DNA of 64,000 nt from Bacteroidota bacterium (GTDB lineage: Bacteria > Bacteroidota > Bacteroidia > Chitinophagales > Saprospiraceae): positions 1 to 64,000 of the forward strand of contig CAUJDW010000099.1 in assembly GCA_963169455.1 (NCBI GenBank), in the 5' to 3' direction. The notes beneath the pieces are model-generated. The model searched no databases and was not told where the DNA came from. It saw only the letters and a program-made list of their open reading frames with translations. The number at the start of each line of letters is the position of its first letter. Position 1 is the stretch's first letter. Below are positions 15,681 through 24,019 of this stretch, piece by piece. Both the position numbers and the translations under genes were made by a program.

Positions 15681-17276
15681 CTACAAAATCGTCCGCTGCA
15701 GAAACGGCAGCTTTTCGGGGTAGTCGGTCGTGTAGTGCAGCCCGCGGCTTTCGCGCCGCATAGAGGCCGAGCGGGTGATGAGGTAGCCGATGGTAATGAG
15801 GTTGCGCAGCTCGCAGAGCTGGGGAGAGATGGTGGTGGAGTTGTACAGCTCCTCGGTTTCCCGGTGCAGCAGGCTGAGGCGGTCGAGGGCCCGCTTCAGG
15901 CGGACATCGGAGCGCACGATGCCGACATAACTGCTCATGATCTCTTTGAGCTCCTTCAGGCTTTGCGTGATCAGCACCATTTCCTTTGGGTGGGTAGTGC
16001 CGCTGGCGTTCCAGTCCGGAATGTGCTCCTGATGCCGGTGCTGGCTCAGTTTGGGCAGGGCGTCCTCATAGATGCGGTGGGCGAATACGAGGGCTTCCAG
16101 CAGGGAGTTGGACGCCAGGCGGTTGGCGCCGTGCAGCCCCGTGCAGGTGCATTCCCCGCAGGCGTACAGCCGCCGGATGGAGCTGCGGCCATATTCGTCG
16201 GCCTTGATCCCGCCGCACATATAATGGCAGGCCGGCACAATGGGGATCATATCCTTCATCGGGTCAACGCCGATGCTCAGGCATTTGTCATTAATAGTGG
16301 GGAAATGGGCCCGGAAGCCCTCCGGGTCGAGGTGGCGGCAGTCGAGGAACATGCACTCTTCCCCCCGTAGTTTCATCTCGTTGTCGATCGCCCGGGCCAC
16401 GATGTCGCGGGGCGCCAGCGATTTGCGGGCATCGTACTTGTCCATGAACGCCTCGCCCTCCCGTGACTTGAGGATGCCGCCGAAGCCCCGCACGGCCTCC
16501 GAGACCAGGAATACCGGGTTTTCTCCGGCCGGGTTGTAAAGCGCCGTGGGGTGGAACTGCACGAATTCCATATTCTCCAGGTGCCCCTTGGCGCGGTAGG
16601 CCATGGCGATGCCGTCGCCGCTGGCGATGACGGGGTTGGTGGTGTTGCGGTAAACCTGCCCCGTCCCGCCGGTAGCCACTACCGTGATGCGCGACAGTAT
16701 CGTTTCGATCTCACCTGTACGTTTGTTTAGCGCGTAAGCGCCGAAGCATTCGATGTCGGGAGTCAGGCGGGTGACGTTGTAGCCCAGGTGGTGCTGGGTG
16801 ATGAGGTCGACGGCGAAGTAGTGTTCCAGGATTTCCAGGTTGGGCAGTTGTTCCGCTTTGGCCAGCAGGGCGCGCTGGATTTCCCAGCCGGTAAGGTCCT
16901 TGTAGTGCAGGATGCGGTTTTCGGAATGGCCGCCCTCACGCCCCAGGTCATAGTGTTCGGCCTTTTTGTCGAAGCGGGCGCCCCAGCCGATGATCTCCTG
17001 CACCCGGGCGGGCCCTTCCTCCACGACGATCTCCACGGCCTTCCTGTCGCAGAGCCCGTCGCCGGCGTCCAGGGTGTCGGCGATGTGTTTATCGTAGGAA
17101 TCCACTTTCATGTCCCAAACGGCAGCTACTCCGCCCTGGGCGTAGCGGGTATTGCTTTCTTCTTCCTGGGTTTTGGTCAGGGCCGTTACTTTCATATCCG
17201 GCCGGGCTTCGGCCAGTTTGATGCCGGTGGACAGCCCGCCGATGCCGGCGCCTATGATGAGGATGTCTGTTTTCAT
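15681..17276 (-). CDS. nadB: L-aspartate oxidase NadB
   Basis: A 531-residue flavoprotein of the succinate dehydrogenase/fumarate reductase family. It starts MKTDILIIGAGIGGLSTGI, the Rossmann GxGxxG motif for FAD; a start six codons upstream at 17294 is also possible. Other signatures are TRYAQGGVAAVWD, EGGHSENRILHYKD, the FAD-binding GDGIAMAYRAKG, FVQFHPTAL, ARAIDNEM and the GLHGANRLASNSLLE block near the flavin. NadB oxidises L-aspartate to iminoaspartate, the first step of de novo NAD synthesis, and works with quinolinate synthase NadA, which is not in this window. Divergent from the glycosyltransferase gene. Confidence 0.95.
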   Translation of the reverse strand: MKTDILIIGAGIGGLSTGIKLAEARPDMKVTALTKTQEEESNTRYAQGGVAAVWDMKVDSYDKHIADTLDAGDGLCDRKAVEIVVEEGPARVQEIIGWGARFDKKAEHYDLGREGGHSENRILHYKDLTGWEIQRALLAKAEQLPNLEILEHYFAVDLITQHHLGYNVTRLTPDIECFGAYALNKRTGEIETILSRITVVATGGTGQVYRNTTNPVIASGDGIAMAYRAKGHLENMEFVQFHPTALYNPAGENPVFLVSEAVRGFGGILKSREGEAFMDKYDARKSLAPRDIVARAIDNEMKLRGEECMFLDCRHLDPEGFRAHFPTINDKCLSIGVDPMKDMIPIVPACHYMCGGIKADEYGRSSIRRLYACGECTCTGLHGANRLASNSLLEALVFAHRIYEDALPKLSQHRHQEHIPDWNASGTTHPKEMVLITQSLKELKEIMSSYVGIVRSDVRLKRALDRLSLLHRETEELYNSTTISPQLCELRNLITIGYLITRSASMRRESRGLHYTTDYPEKLPFLQRTIL

Positions 17277-17376
17277 GCTGGATGATTTGCTCAAAGATAT
17301 GGATAGCCTGAAAATTTATGCGCCGGAGTTTTTCCGGCGAAGTGCTATCTTTCGGCGGGTACAGAATTTCCTGCGG

Positions 17377-18540
17377 ATGAAAATTGCCATCAACACGCGG
17401 TTTTTGCTGTCCGGGCGGCTGGAAGGCATCGGGCGGTACACCTATGAGGTAAGCCGGCGGCTGGTGCTGCAACACCCTGATGACGAATTTCTTTTCTTTT
17501 TCGACCGCCCCTGCGATCCCGCATTTCTGTTCGGGCCCAATGTGCGGGCGGTGGTGCTGCCGCCGCCGGCCCGCCATCCGGTGCTCTGGTATATCTGGTT
17601 TGAGTGGGCCGTGGCGCAGGCCCTGAAGCGCCACCGCCCCGGCGTATTTTTTTCGCCCGATGCCTACCTGAGCCTGCGGGCGGCAACGCCTACCGTCATG
17701 GCTGTGCACGACCTGGCGTTCGAGCATTATCCCGGATGGGCGCCGCCGCTGGTGCAGCGTTACTACCGGCATTTTATGCCCCTCTACTGCCGGCGCGCCC
17801 AACGCATTCTGGCCGTTTCGGAGTACACGCGGCAGGATGTCGTCGGGCGGTACGGCCTGGATGGCGAAAGAATAGCCGTCTGCGGCAATGGTTGCCGGGA
17901 CGGATTCGCGCCCCTGTCCGACGAGGAAAAGCAGGCGGTTCGGGCGGAAGTGTCGGGGGGGAAGCCTTATTTCCTGTACATCGGTGCTGTGCACCCCCGC
18001 AAGAACACCCACCGTCTGATCGAGGCCTTCAGCCGCTTCAAAGCGCGCTGCCCCGGCCCGGCCCTGCTGCTGATCGCCGGGCGCTTTGCCTGGCAGACGG
18101 GGGAAGTGAAGCAAGCCTACGACAACTCAGCCTGCCGCGAAGACATCCGCTTCACGGGCTATGTGCCCGATGAGGATTTGCCCCGCCTGCTTGGCGGCGC
18201 CCTGTGTTTGGTTTACCCCTCCCTTTTCGAGGGTTTCGGCATCCCCATTCTGGAGGCCATGCACTGTGATGTGCCCGTCATTACCTCCGATACCTCTTCC
18301 ATGCCCGAAGTGGCCGGGCCCGCCGCCCGCCTCATCAGCCCGGAGGACATCGGCGGGCTGGCAGGGGCCATGCAGGAAGTATCCGAAAGCCCCGCACTGC
18401 GGCAACGGCTCATCGAAGCCGGCAGGGAGCAGCGGCGGAAGTTCAGCTGGGATAAAACGGCCGGAATCGCCTATGAGAACCTCCGGCTGGCCGCAGGACT
18501 TACTGCTGCTGGCCATCCACCCCTTCCGGGCCGAAGTTGA
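17377..18540 (+). CDS. GT4-family glycosyltransferase
   Basis: A 387-residue GT-B enzyme starting MKIAINTRFLLSGRLEGIGRY at 17377; the frame runs further upstream but overlaps nadB. The N-terminal acceptor domain includes VMAVHDLAFEHYPGW. The C-terminal nucleotide-sugar domain includes PYFLYIGAVHPRKNTHRLIEAF and the diagnostic E-x7-E block in YPSLFEGFGIPILEAMHCDVPVI, written in most GT4 proteins as FEGFGLPxLEA. It likely adds a sugar from an NDP-sugar to a glycan or lipid at the cytoplasmic membrane face. The donor and acceptor are unknown. Its 3' end overlaps the convergent 187-aa gene by 41 bp. Confidence 0.88.
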   Translation: MKIAINTRFLLSGRLEGIGRYTYEVSRRLVLQHPDDEFLFFFDRPCDPAFLFGPNVRAVVLPPPARHPVLWYIWFEWAVAQALKRHRPGVFFSPDAYLSLRAATPTVMAVHDLAFEHYPGWAPPLVQRYYRHFMPLYCRRAQRILAVSEYTRQDVVGRYGLDGERIAVCGNGCRDGFAPLSDEEKQAVRAEVSGGKPYFLYIGAVHPRKNTHRLIEAFSRFKARCPGPALLLIAGRFAWQTGEVKQAYDNSACREDIRFTGYVPDEDLPRLLGGALCLVYPSLFEGFGIPILEAMHCDVPVITSDTSSMPEVAGPAARLISPEDIGGLAGAMQEVSESPALRQRLIEAGREQRRKFSWDKTAGIAYENLRLAAGLTAAGHPPLPGRS

Positions 18541-19063
18541 GCTGGAAGCCGATGCGTTTGTTCGGCTCGTCGTCATCGAAGTCCTCCCAGTTGGTAATCT
18601 CCTGGATGAACTCTTCCATGTGGCGGATATAGTAAGGCTCGCGCAGCTCTTCCGGGCGGTAGATGGCGATGGTCTTCGGCTGCCGGGGCTGGCCGTAGTT
18701 CTCGATGAAGGGGTAATTGATGAGTACGATGATCTTGCCGTTGAACAATTGCTGATAAACCAGCGAGCCGTTGTGTTTGATCAGGTCGCGCCGCACATCA
18801 TCGTTCACTTTCTGGTACATGCCGCTTTTGGACTGCCCGAGGGTCAGCATGGCGGCCTCCAGGTTTTCGATCTCGGAGCGGATCTCCACTTTGGCTTCCA
18901 GCCCGGTGGCTTCCACCAGGGCCAGGAGGATGGCCCGGATCTCTTCGCGAAGGCTGTCCTTCCATGCTTTCCGGTAGGCCAGGGTATTCTGCAGCACTTC
19001 TTTGTACTGGTTGACTTTGCGTTGCAGGTTGAAAGCCTGGGCTTTGAACTCTTCTTTTTCCAT
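18500..19063 (-). CDS. Conserved hypothetical protein (187 aa)
   Basis: The N-terminal two thirds are helical and charged (LQRKVNQYKEVLQNTLAYRK, EIENLEAAMLTLGQSKSGMY). A strand-rich part follows with GKIIVLINYPFIENYG, PKTIAIYRPEEL and the C-terminal IGFQLNFGPEG. No signal, membrane segment or known catalytic motif is seen. It is convergent with the glycosyltransferase (41-bp overlap of 3' ends) and divergent from coaX, 173 bp from the chosen coaX start. No function can be assigned. Confidence 0.75.
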   Translation of the reverse strand: MEKEEFKAQAFNLQRKVNQYKEVLQNTLAYRKAWKDSLREEIRAILLALVEATGLEAKVEIRSEIENLEAAMLTLGQSKSGMYQKVNDDVRRDLIKHNGSLVYQQLFNGKIIVLINYPFIENYGQPRQPKTIAIYRPEELREPYYIRHMEEFIQEITNWEDFDDDEPNKRIGFQLNFGPEGVDGQQQ

Positions 19064-19236
19064 ATATGCCTGGTTTGATGGTTAGGAGAAGGGGCTTTGC
19101 CCGGTTACCAAGGTAATTATATAACGGCTGATTCAAAAATATTTGGCGTATCCGGTATTGGGGTGTTAGGTAAAAAGGCCGTATTTTTTCCGCCTCGCAT
19201 TGCCCGTGGGGCAGTGTGGAAAAGGAACAGGACAGC

Positions 19237-20013
19237 ATGCTGCTCGCAATAGATATCGGCAACACCAATGTTACACTCGGCCTGGCTGAGGGCCGCAACT
19301 GGCGGCACGTCTGGCGGCTGCCTACGCTGACGGACAAGGAGGCCCTGCTTTTTTACGAAGTCCAGCTCAGCAATTATTTGCTTGAACAGGATATTCCCCC
19401 CGCCGGAATCCGCCTGATGGTTGTCAGCACGGTGGTGCCGGCCCTGCGCCCGGTTTTTGAGGTCCTGGGCCGGCAGTTGTTTCACAGGCCGCCCCTTTTC
19501 GTAGGGCCCGAGCTTTACCAGCGTTTTCAGGTCAAGGTGTTGCGCCCCAACGAGCTGGGCACCGACCTGTACGCCAACGCCATTGCGGCCCATCACCTTT
19601 TCCGGCAGGACTGCATCATTGCCGATTTCGGCACTGCCCTGACGTTCACCACCATGAACCGGGATGGAGCGTTGCTGGGCGTCTCCATTGCGCCCGGCCT
19701 GAAAACGGCCATTTCCGCCCTCTTCCAGAAGACTGCCCAGTTGCCGGAAGTGCCTCTCGAGTTGCCATCCTCCGCCCTTGGCCTCGACACTGTGCACGCC
19801 ATTCAGAGCGGAATTCTCATCGGCTATGTAGGCCTGGTCAGGCACATGCTTCAGGCCATCCGTTCGGAGGTCGGCGCCCACTATCTGGCCCTGGCTACCG
19901 GCGGCCTGTCTTCCATCCTGCACCCCCTTCGGGAGGAGTTTCACGCCATCGAGCCCAACCTCACTCTGGAGGGGCTGCGGATTATCGGCGAGAATATTTA
20001 TCCGGAGGAGTAA
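19237..20013 (+). CDS. coaX: Type III pantothenate kinase
   Basis: A 258-residue ASKHA-fold kinase starting MLLAIDIGNTNVTLGLAEG at ATG 19237, where the phosphate-1 motif DIGNTN sits directly at the N-terminus; a GTG seven codons upstream (19216) is the alternative. The family pattern continues with the substrate-binding GTDLYANAIAAHHLF and the phosphate-2 motif IIADFGTALTFT. IAPGLKTAISALFQKTAQLP and ATGGLSS complete it. It phosphorylates pantothenate, the first step of coenzyme A synthesis. The next gene downstream encodes an HMG-CoA synthase, a CoA-ester user, 109 bp away on the same strand. Confidence 0.95.
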   Translation: MLLAIDIGNTNVTLGLAEGRNWRHVWRLPTLTDKEALLFYEVQLSNYLLEQDIPPAGIRLMVVSTVVPALRPVFEVLGRQLFHRPPLFVGPELYQRFQVKVLRPNELGTDLYANAIAAHHLFRQDCIIADFGTALTFTTMNRDGALLGVSIAPGLKTAISALFQKTAQLPEVPLELPSSALGLDTVHAIQSGILIGYVGLVRHMLQAIRSEVGAHYLALATGGLSSILHPLREEFHAIEPNLTLEGLRIIGENIYPEE

Positions 20014-20122
20014 ACCTAATTATCTCAACTTTGTTTCCTGCCTAATGCTTAATAAGCTAACTTCGCCCTTTGCCCAAATTTAGGAAGGGGAAGCATTTGT
20101 TTCCGAAAAAGAAATTACTGTA

Positions 20123-21676
20123 ATGAGATCAACAGCGAACAGCAAGGTAAGTGTCGGCATCGATGATATGGCCGCTTACATTCCTAAGCTCTATCTGCCT
20201 ATTGAAACCCTGGCGGAGAAGCGCCAGCTGGAATACGCCAAACTGAACAAAGGCCTTGGGCTGGCCGCCATGTCTTTCCCCGACGTGCATGAGGATGTGG
20301 CCACCATGGCCGCCAACGCCATCCTGGACCTCATCCTGCGCAACGGGCTCAACCCGGGCAGCATCGGCCGCATTTACATCGGCACGGAAAGCGCAGTGGA
20401 CGGTTCCAAACCCATGGCTTCCTATGTGCTGGACATGCTCACGCAGTATTTCAGCCCCCAGTACGGCCCCGATTGTTTCCTGAACTGCGACGTAGTGGAC
20501 ATGACCTTCGCCTGCATCGGCGCGGTGGACGCCCTGCATAACACCCTTGACTGGGTGCGCGGAGGGAAAGGCCGCATCGGTATTGTCGCCGGTTCGGATG
20601 TCGCCAAATACGAGATGGGCTCCGGGGGAGAGTACACCCAGGGCGCTGGTTCGGTCGCCATGCTGGTCAGGCAGAATCCCCGGCTGATCGCCATTGATGA
20701 TTTCTGGGGGGTGGCGGCCCGCAGCGTGCACGATTTTTTCAAGCCGCTGCGCACCGTGAGCAAGGAAGAACTGGTAGAAGAAGTGTTGCGCCTGTCCGGC
20801 TCCGCGCTTACGGCCGAAGATGTGCTGGGGCGCCTGAACGGCGCGCTGGAAGCCCAGGGGGTGCTGGATAGCCAGGAAAACCGCATTACCCTGCATAAGG
20901 AAACGCCTGTATTCGACGGGCCCTATTCCAACCTCTGCTATCAGAACCGCATTTGGGAAGCCCTGCGCCACTATGCCGAAGAGGCCGGCCTGGAGCCCGA
21001 TGCTCCGGTCACGGACGACTGGCGTCGCCTCATTTTTCACCTTCCGTACGCTTATCAGGCCCGCCGTATGTTCCCGGAGATATTCATGATCGAAAGCCAG
21101 CATCGGGGCGACTGGGCGGAAGTGGAAAAAGAGATGGACATGGCCCGGCCCCATGTTTCCGAATTCGAATCCGAGCGGGCATATAACAAGGCTTATGGAG
21201 AGTACCTGCGCGCCGTTTCCAAAACCAGCCGCTACCGCAATTTCGTCAGGGAAAAGATCGAAAAGGGCGAGCGGGCATCTTCGGTGGTCGGGAACCTCTA
21301 CACCTCTTCCATTCTGCTTTCCCTGATGAGCACGCTGGAGGCCGACCTGAGCGAAGGGCGCGAACTGGCCGGCGCTACTTTCGGCTTTTTCTCTTATGGC
21401 AGCGGTTCCAAATCGAAGGTGTTTACCGGCACGATCCAGCCCGGCTGGCAGGAAGTGGCCGGGCGCTTTCAACTGATGGCGGGCCTGGCGGAGCGCCAGG
21501 CCATAGATTACGACACGTACGAATCCATCCACCGGGGCAGGCGCCAGAAAAGCGTGGCCGCGATCTCCGGGGAGTTCTATCTGGCGGATGTTTGCGCGGA
21601 ACGCAGCGTTCGCGAAGGCGCCCGCACGTACCGCTGGCGGGAGGCAGCCAGCAAGGCAGTTGAACTGAGAGCCTGA
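20123..21676 (+). CDS. Hydroxymethylglutaryl-CoA synthase family protein
   Basis: The thiolase-fold protein carries the three catalytic positions of HMG-CoA synthases: Glu89 in GTESAVDGSKP, Cys131 in MTFACIGAVDAL and His306 in IFHLPYAYQ, with the late GSGSKSKVF loop also typical. At 517 residues it is longer than common bacterial forms (about 390-460), with extra sequence around 190-260 and at the C-terminus. The Cys context is FACIGA where canonical enzymes have ACYGGT. The standard reaction condenses acetyl-CoA with acetoacetyl-CoA, the committed step of the mevalonate pathway; a role as a polyketide beta-branching synthase is the alternative, though no PKS genes are near. Confidence 0.87.
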   Translation: MRSTANSKVSVGIDDMAAYIPKLYLPIETLAEKRQLEYAKLNKGLGLAAMSFPDVHEDVATMAANAILDLILRNGLNPGSIGRIYIGTESAVDGSKPMASYVLDMLTQYFSPQYGPDCFLNCDVVDMTFACIGAVDALHNTLDWVRGGKGRIGIVAGSDVAKYEMGSGGEYTQGAGSVAMLVRQNPRLIAIDDFWGVAARSVHDFFKPLRTVSKEELVEEVLRLSGSALTAEDVLGRLNGALEAQGVLDSQENRITLHKETPVFDGPYSNLCYQNRIWEALRHYAEEAGLEPDAPVTDDWRRLIFHLPYAYQARRMFPEIFMIESQHRGDWAEVEKEMDMARPHVSEFESERAYNKAYGEYLRAVSKTSRYRNFVREKIEKGERASSVVGNLYTSSILLSLMSTLEADLSEGRELAGATFGFFSYGSGSKSKVFTGTIQPGWQEVAGRFQLMAGLAERQAIDYDTYESIHRGRRQKSVAAISGEFYLADVCAERSVREGARTYRWREAASKAVELRA

Positions 21677-21706
21677 AACAGGGTAGCCCCACGGGCTACC
21701 GTTTCA
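21674..21706. terminator. Bidirectional terminator hairpin between HMG-CoA synthase and rpsU
   Basis: TGAAAC-ag-GGTAGCCC, loop CAC, GGGCTACC-GTTTCA forms a 14-bp stem with a two-base bulge. It overlaps the HMG-CoA synthase stop codon and lies 47 bp beyond the convergent rpsU stop. Confidence 0.65.
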
Positions 21707-21752
21707 TTGAAAAGCTGTACGGCGGTAGTGAAGTAGCTGAGAGGCGGGCTTG

Positions 21753-21947
21753 TTACTGCTCGTTTTCCCTTTGTTGCTCCTCCTTGTATTTGGCTTTGAG
21801 CAGTTCGCCCCGGCGGAGTACGGAGGGCTTTGTAAATTGCTGCCGGCGGCGAAGCTCCCTCACAACACCTATATCTCTGTGTTTGCGCTTGTAGCGCTTC
21901 AGCGCCCGGTCGATGGTTTCGCCATCTTTAATATCAATAATGATCAT
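21753..21947 (-). CDS. rpsU: 30S ribosomal protein bS21
   Basis: A 64-residue basic protein, MIIIDIKDGETIDRALKRYKR, with RELRRRQQFTKPSVLRRGELLKA, matching bS21 (usual length 58-71). It joins the 30S subunit near the 16S anti-Shine-Dalgarno region, which in Bacteroidota is partly occluded by bS21 and neighbouring proteins. It stands alone; its upstream minus-strand region (21948-22064) is A/T-rich and probably holds the promoter and leader. Confidence 0.95.
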   Translation of the reverse strand: MIIIDIKDGETIDRALKRYKRKHRDIGVVRELRRRQQFTKPSVLRRGELLKAKYKEEQQRENEQ

Positions 21948-22064
21948 ATAACCTTTGGTTTTTTTATCGCTCCCCTTGAGGGATGAGACCCCGGAGCGGC
22001 TCTTTCAAAAAAAATAAAAATCCATTTCTCACTTCGCCGGCGTAGCCCGGCGGTACACAGGCGT

Positions 22065-22095
22065 AATAGCCGGAGGGAATTTCCCTCCGGCTATT
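22065..22095 (-). terminator. Perfect 15-bp hairpin after the RRM gene
   Basis: AATAGCCGGAGGGAA and TTCCCTCCGGCTATT are perfectly complementary around a single central base. The hairpin lies 12 bp past the RRM gene's stop. There is no T-run directly after it, so it may act as an RNA 3'-end stabiliser as well as terminator. Confidence 0.6.
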
Positions 22096-22107
22096 AACCC
22101 TCACATC

Positions 22108-22404
22108 TTACCAGCGGTTGAAATCGCGGTTGGGGCGGCGTCCGCCGCCAGCCGGGCGATCTTCCTTGGGGCGGGCTTCCTTGACGATGATCGTCCTGCC
22201 GTCGAGTTCCGTCTCGTTGAGGGCGTTGATAGCCTCTCTGGCCTCGTCATCGTTATCCATCTCCACAAATCCATACCCTTTTGACCGGCCCGTGTCGCGG
22301 TCGGTAATCACTTTGGCGGAAGAAACCTCGCCGAAGGCTTCGAAAGCCTCCTGAAGAGCTTCGCTACTGGTGTCGTAGCTGAGTTTTGTTACAAAAATGT
22401 TCAT
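22108..22404 (-). CDS. RRM-domain RNA-binding protein
   Basis: A 98-residue protein with one RNA recognition motif. RNP2 is MNIFVTKLSYD at residues 1-7 and RNP1 is SKGYGFVEM near residue 43, with the VITDRDTGRSKG loop between. A short Gly/Arg-rich tail (AGGGRRPNRDFNRW) gives extra RNA affinity. Such single-RRM glycine-tailed proteins are typical of Bacteroidota and cyanobacteria and are often cold-induced. A promoter at 22583-22613 predicts a roughly 170-nt leader, consistent with post-transcriptional control. Targets unknown. Confidence 0.92.
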   Translation of the reverse strand: MNIFVTKLSYDTSSEALQEAFEAFGEVSSAKVITDRDTGRSKGYGFVEMDNDDEAREAINALNETELDGRTIIVKEARPKEDRPAGGGRRPNRDFNRW

Positions 22405-22582
22405 AACTGAAATTTGATAAAGGATAAAATGCCTCGCTGTGGCTTACGGAAACCTCCTCCGGCAAAGAGGGCGGCCACGGCCACAGTCCTGATCATACAA
22501 TTAATGCTTCCGGGAAACTTTAAATCTTACTTGGAAGGAAGAGTTAAACGTACGTACCGTAGAGTATAATTGAATGATGCTG

Positions 22583-22613
22583 CAAAGATAGGCAATAATT
22601 TGCTGAGAACCAA
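22583..22613 (-). promoter_or_regulatory. Bacteroidota-type promoter of the RRM gene
   Basis: Read on the minus strand, TTG (22613-22611), 20 bp, then TATCTTTG (22590-22583), an exact match to the TAnnTTTG -7 element with correct spacing. Transcription would start near 22576, leaving a long untranslated leader of about 170 nt to the ATG at 22404. Apart from this leader and the repeat at 22737-22864, the 22405-22950 gap holds no gene that I can support. Confidence 0.7.
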
Positions 22614-22736
22614 TTCTTTCATGCCGCCCACTTTTCCGCCGGGGTTCCGGTATTAAAACGACAAACACAATAAATTGGTTTACAATGACTTAAAACAAGG
22701 GTTATAAAAAAGCACAATTTTTTTCAAAGCGGGGTA

Positions 22737-22864
22737 ACTATTTAGGTTGGAACGCGGGCCTGTGGCCCGCGAAGTGATAACCAGTAGGCCTCTGGAGGGG
22801 CTCTGCCTGCGTCGCGGGCCACAGGCCCGCGTTCCGGATTGCCGCTAAAGGAGTCCTGAATAGT
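22737..22864 (+). repeat. Interspersed repeat family A, copy 1 (128 bp)
   Basis: Ends ACTATTTAGG and CCTGAATAGT are near-perfect inverted repeats. Inside each end sits a GC hairpin (CGCGGGCC-tgt-GGCCCGCG and CGCGGGCC-aca-GGCCCGCG), and these two are mutually complementary. The tail GTTCCGGATTGCCGC is shared with the copies at 30134, 53039 (reverse) and 61934. It encodes nothing convincing and looks like a non-autonomous mobile or REP/BIME-type element. Confidence 0.8.
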
Positions 22865-22950
22865 GACGCTATATTGCTATATCGTTATATTGCTGACTGT
22901 GCAGTTTCACCGCCTTCCAGGAATACGTTGCGAAGAACAAAACCTGCCTT

Positions 22951-23652
22951 ATGCCACCGACAACCATGCAACCCGACATTTATTTCGGCAGCCTCCGCAT
23001 CGCCGAACCGGTCATAGCACTGACCGGTTTGCTGATCAGTTTCCTTTCATTTTATGCCTGGCGGCGGTTGCGGCGTCAAAGGCCAAAGACGCCTCCGCTC
23101 CGGTATTTCTCCTTGTTTTTTCTGCTTCTGGCCATCTCCTCCGTGATCGGGCCGTTTTTTGGGCATGCATTCCACTATTGGGCCGGCTTTCCGGGCAAAG
23201 CCGCCTGTTGGACATTCATCATGTTCAGCCAGGCAGCGCTGGCGCAGGGGGCCATCGAACATACCCGCCCCTTCTTCCCGGCCAGGGCCTATTCCCTGTT
23301 GTCCGTCCTCAATGTACTGGCCCTGCTGGCGGCATTGGTAGTTTCCCTCGCTTATCGCTCTTTTCCCTGGGTCGAAGGGCATATCGCTTTCACCATGATC
23401 GGGCTGATGGCCCCTCTGGAGGCTTATCAATTCTTTCTCAGGCGCAGCCAGGGCGGCAGGCTGCTGTTGTGGTCCATTCCAATATCCATTCTGGCTGTTT
23501 TGCCCCATCTCGCCAAATGGCCGCCCGGCGTGTGGTTCACCTACTGGGATGCAGGGCATCTGATCGCCTGCGCCGGCCTGTGGCTGATCATGCTGGGCGC
23601 CGAACAAATTGCAGGGGAGAACGAGCCCAAAGGAGCGGAGTGGCAGCCATAG
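22951..23652 (+). CDS. Integral membrane protein, DUF6962-like (233 aa)
   Basis: About seven hydrophobic segments are visible (for example VIALTGLLISFLSFYAW, YFSLFFLLLAISSVIGPFFG, LLSVLNVLALLAALVVSLAY, LLLWSIPISILAVLPHL and ACAGLWLIMLGAEQI), linked by short charged loops, so nearly the whole protein is in the membrane. The early HAFHYW and late FTYWDAGHLIACAG histidines are reminiscent of uncharacterised Bacteroidota membrane proteins; DUF6962 is my best guess. It sits alone downstream of repeat copy 1, with no operon partner. Confidence 0.7.
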   Translation: MPPTTMQPDIYFGSLRIAEPVIALTGLLISFLSFYAWRRLRRQRPKTPPLRYFSLFFLLLAISSVIGPFFGHAFHYWAGFPGKAACWTFIMFSQAALAQGAIEHTRPFFPARAYSLLSVLNVLALLAALVVSLAYRSFPWVEGHIAFTMIGLMAPLEAYQFFLRRSQGGRLLLWSIPISILAVLPHLAKWPPGVWFTYWDAGHLIACAGLWLIMLGAEQIAGENEPKGAEWQP

Positions 23653-24019
23653 GCCAAAAGGCCTACCCGGAAAAACCAGGCCTCCGGCGATCCGAATGGG
23701 CCTTCAGAAACGCCTTCTGCAGCCGGTTTCCCGGGCGGCCCTCTCGAGAGCATATTTGGAAGCCTCCGCCGGCGGGAAGGCCGGGCAGGGCCTCCAAACA
23801 TGCTCTGGTTTTTGGGGGTTATACAGGACTACCGGGCAGGAAGGCGGCCAAGGGGTGTCAAAGGGCCAGGGCCGTACAGCGTTTGCCCAATTTTCCTTCA
23901 AAATACCACAACAGCAGTTCCCGGACAGGGCCGGCGGGCCAAGTGCCGGTTCTGTCTGTTGAATGCGCTGATCTGCTGTAGGAATTGAAAATAGCCCCGG
24001 GGAGTGGATTCGGGGCAAA
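23653..24019. other. Gene-free interval
   Basis: No convincing coding region is seen. The open frames on both strands translate to Pro/Arg/Gly-rich sequence of the kind expected by chance in GC-rich DNA. Between the end of the membrane protein and the convergent histidine kinase stop I see no clear repeat or RNA gene either. Confidence 0.5.

Noticed and set aside
20129-21532. 467-codon antisense frame over the HMG-CoA synthase gene
   Set aside because: Same codon-bias artefact; the sense protein has all catalytic residues.
23704-24018. 104-codon frame between the membrane protein and histidine kinase genes
   Set aside because: Pro/Cys/Arg-rich translation with no start context or homology; judged chance ORF.
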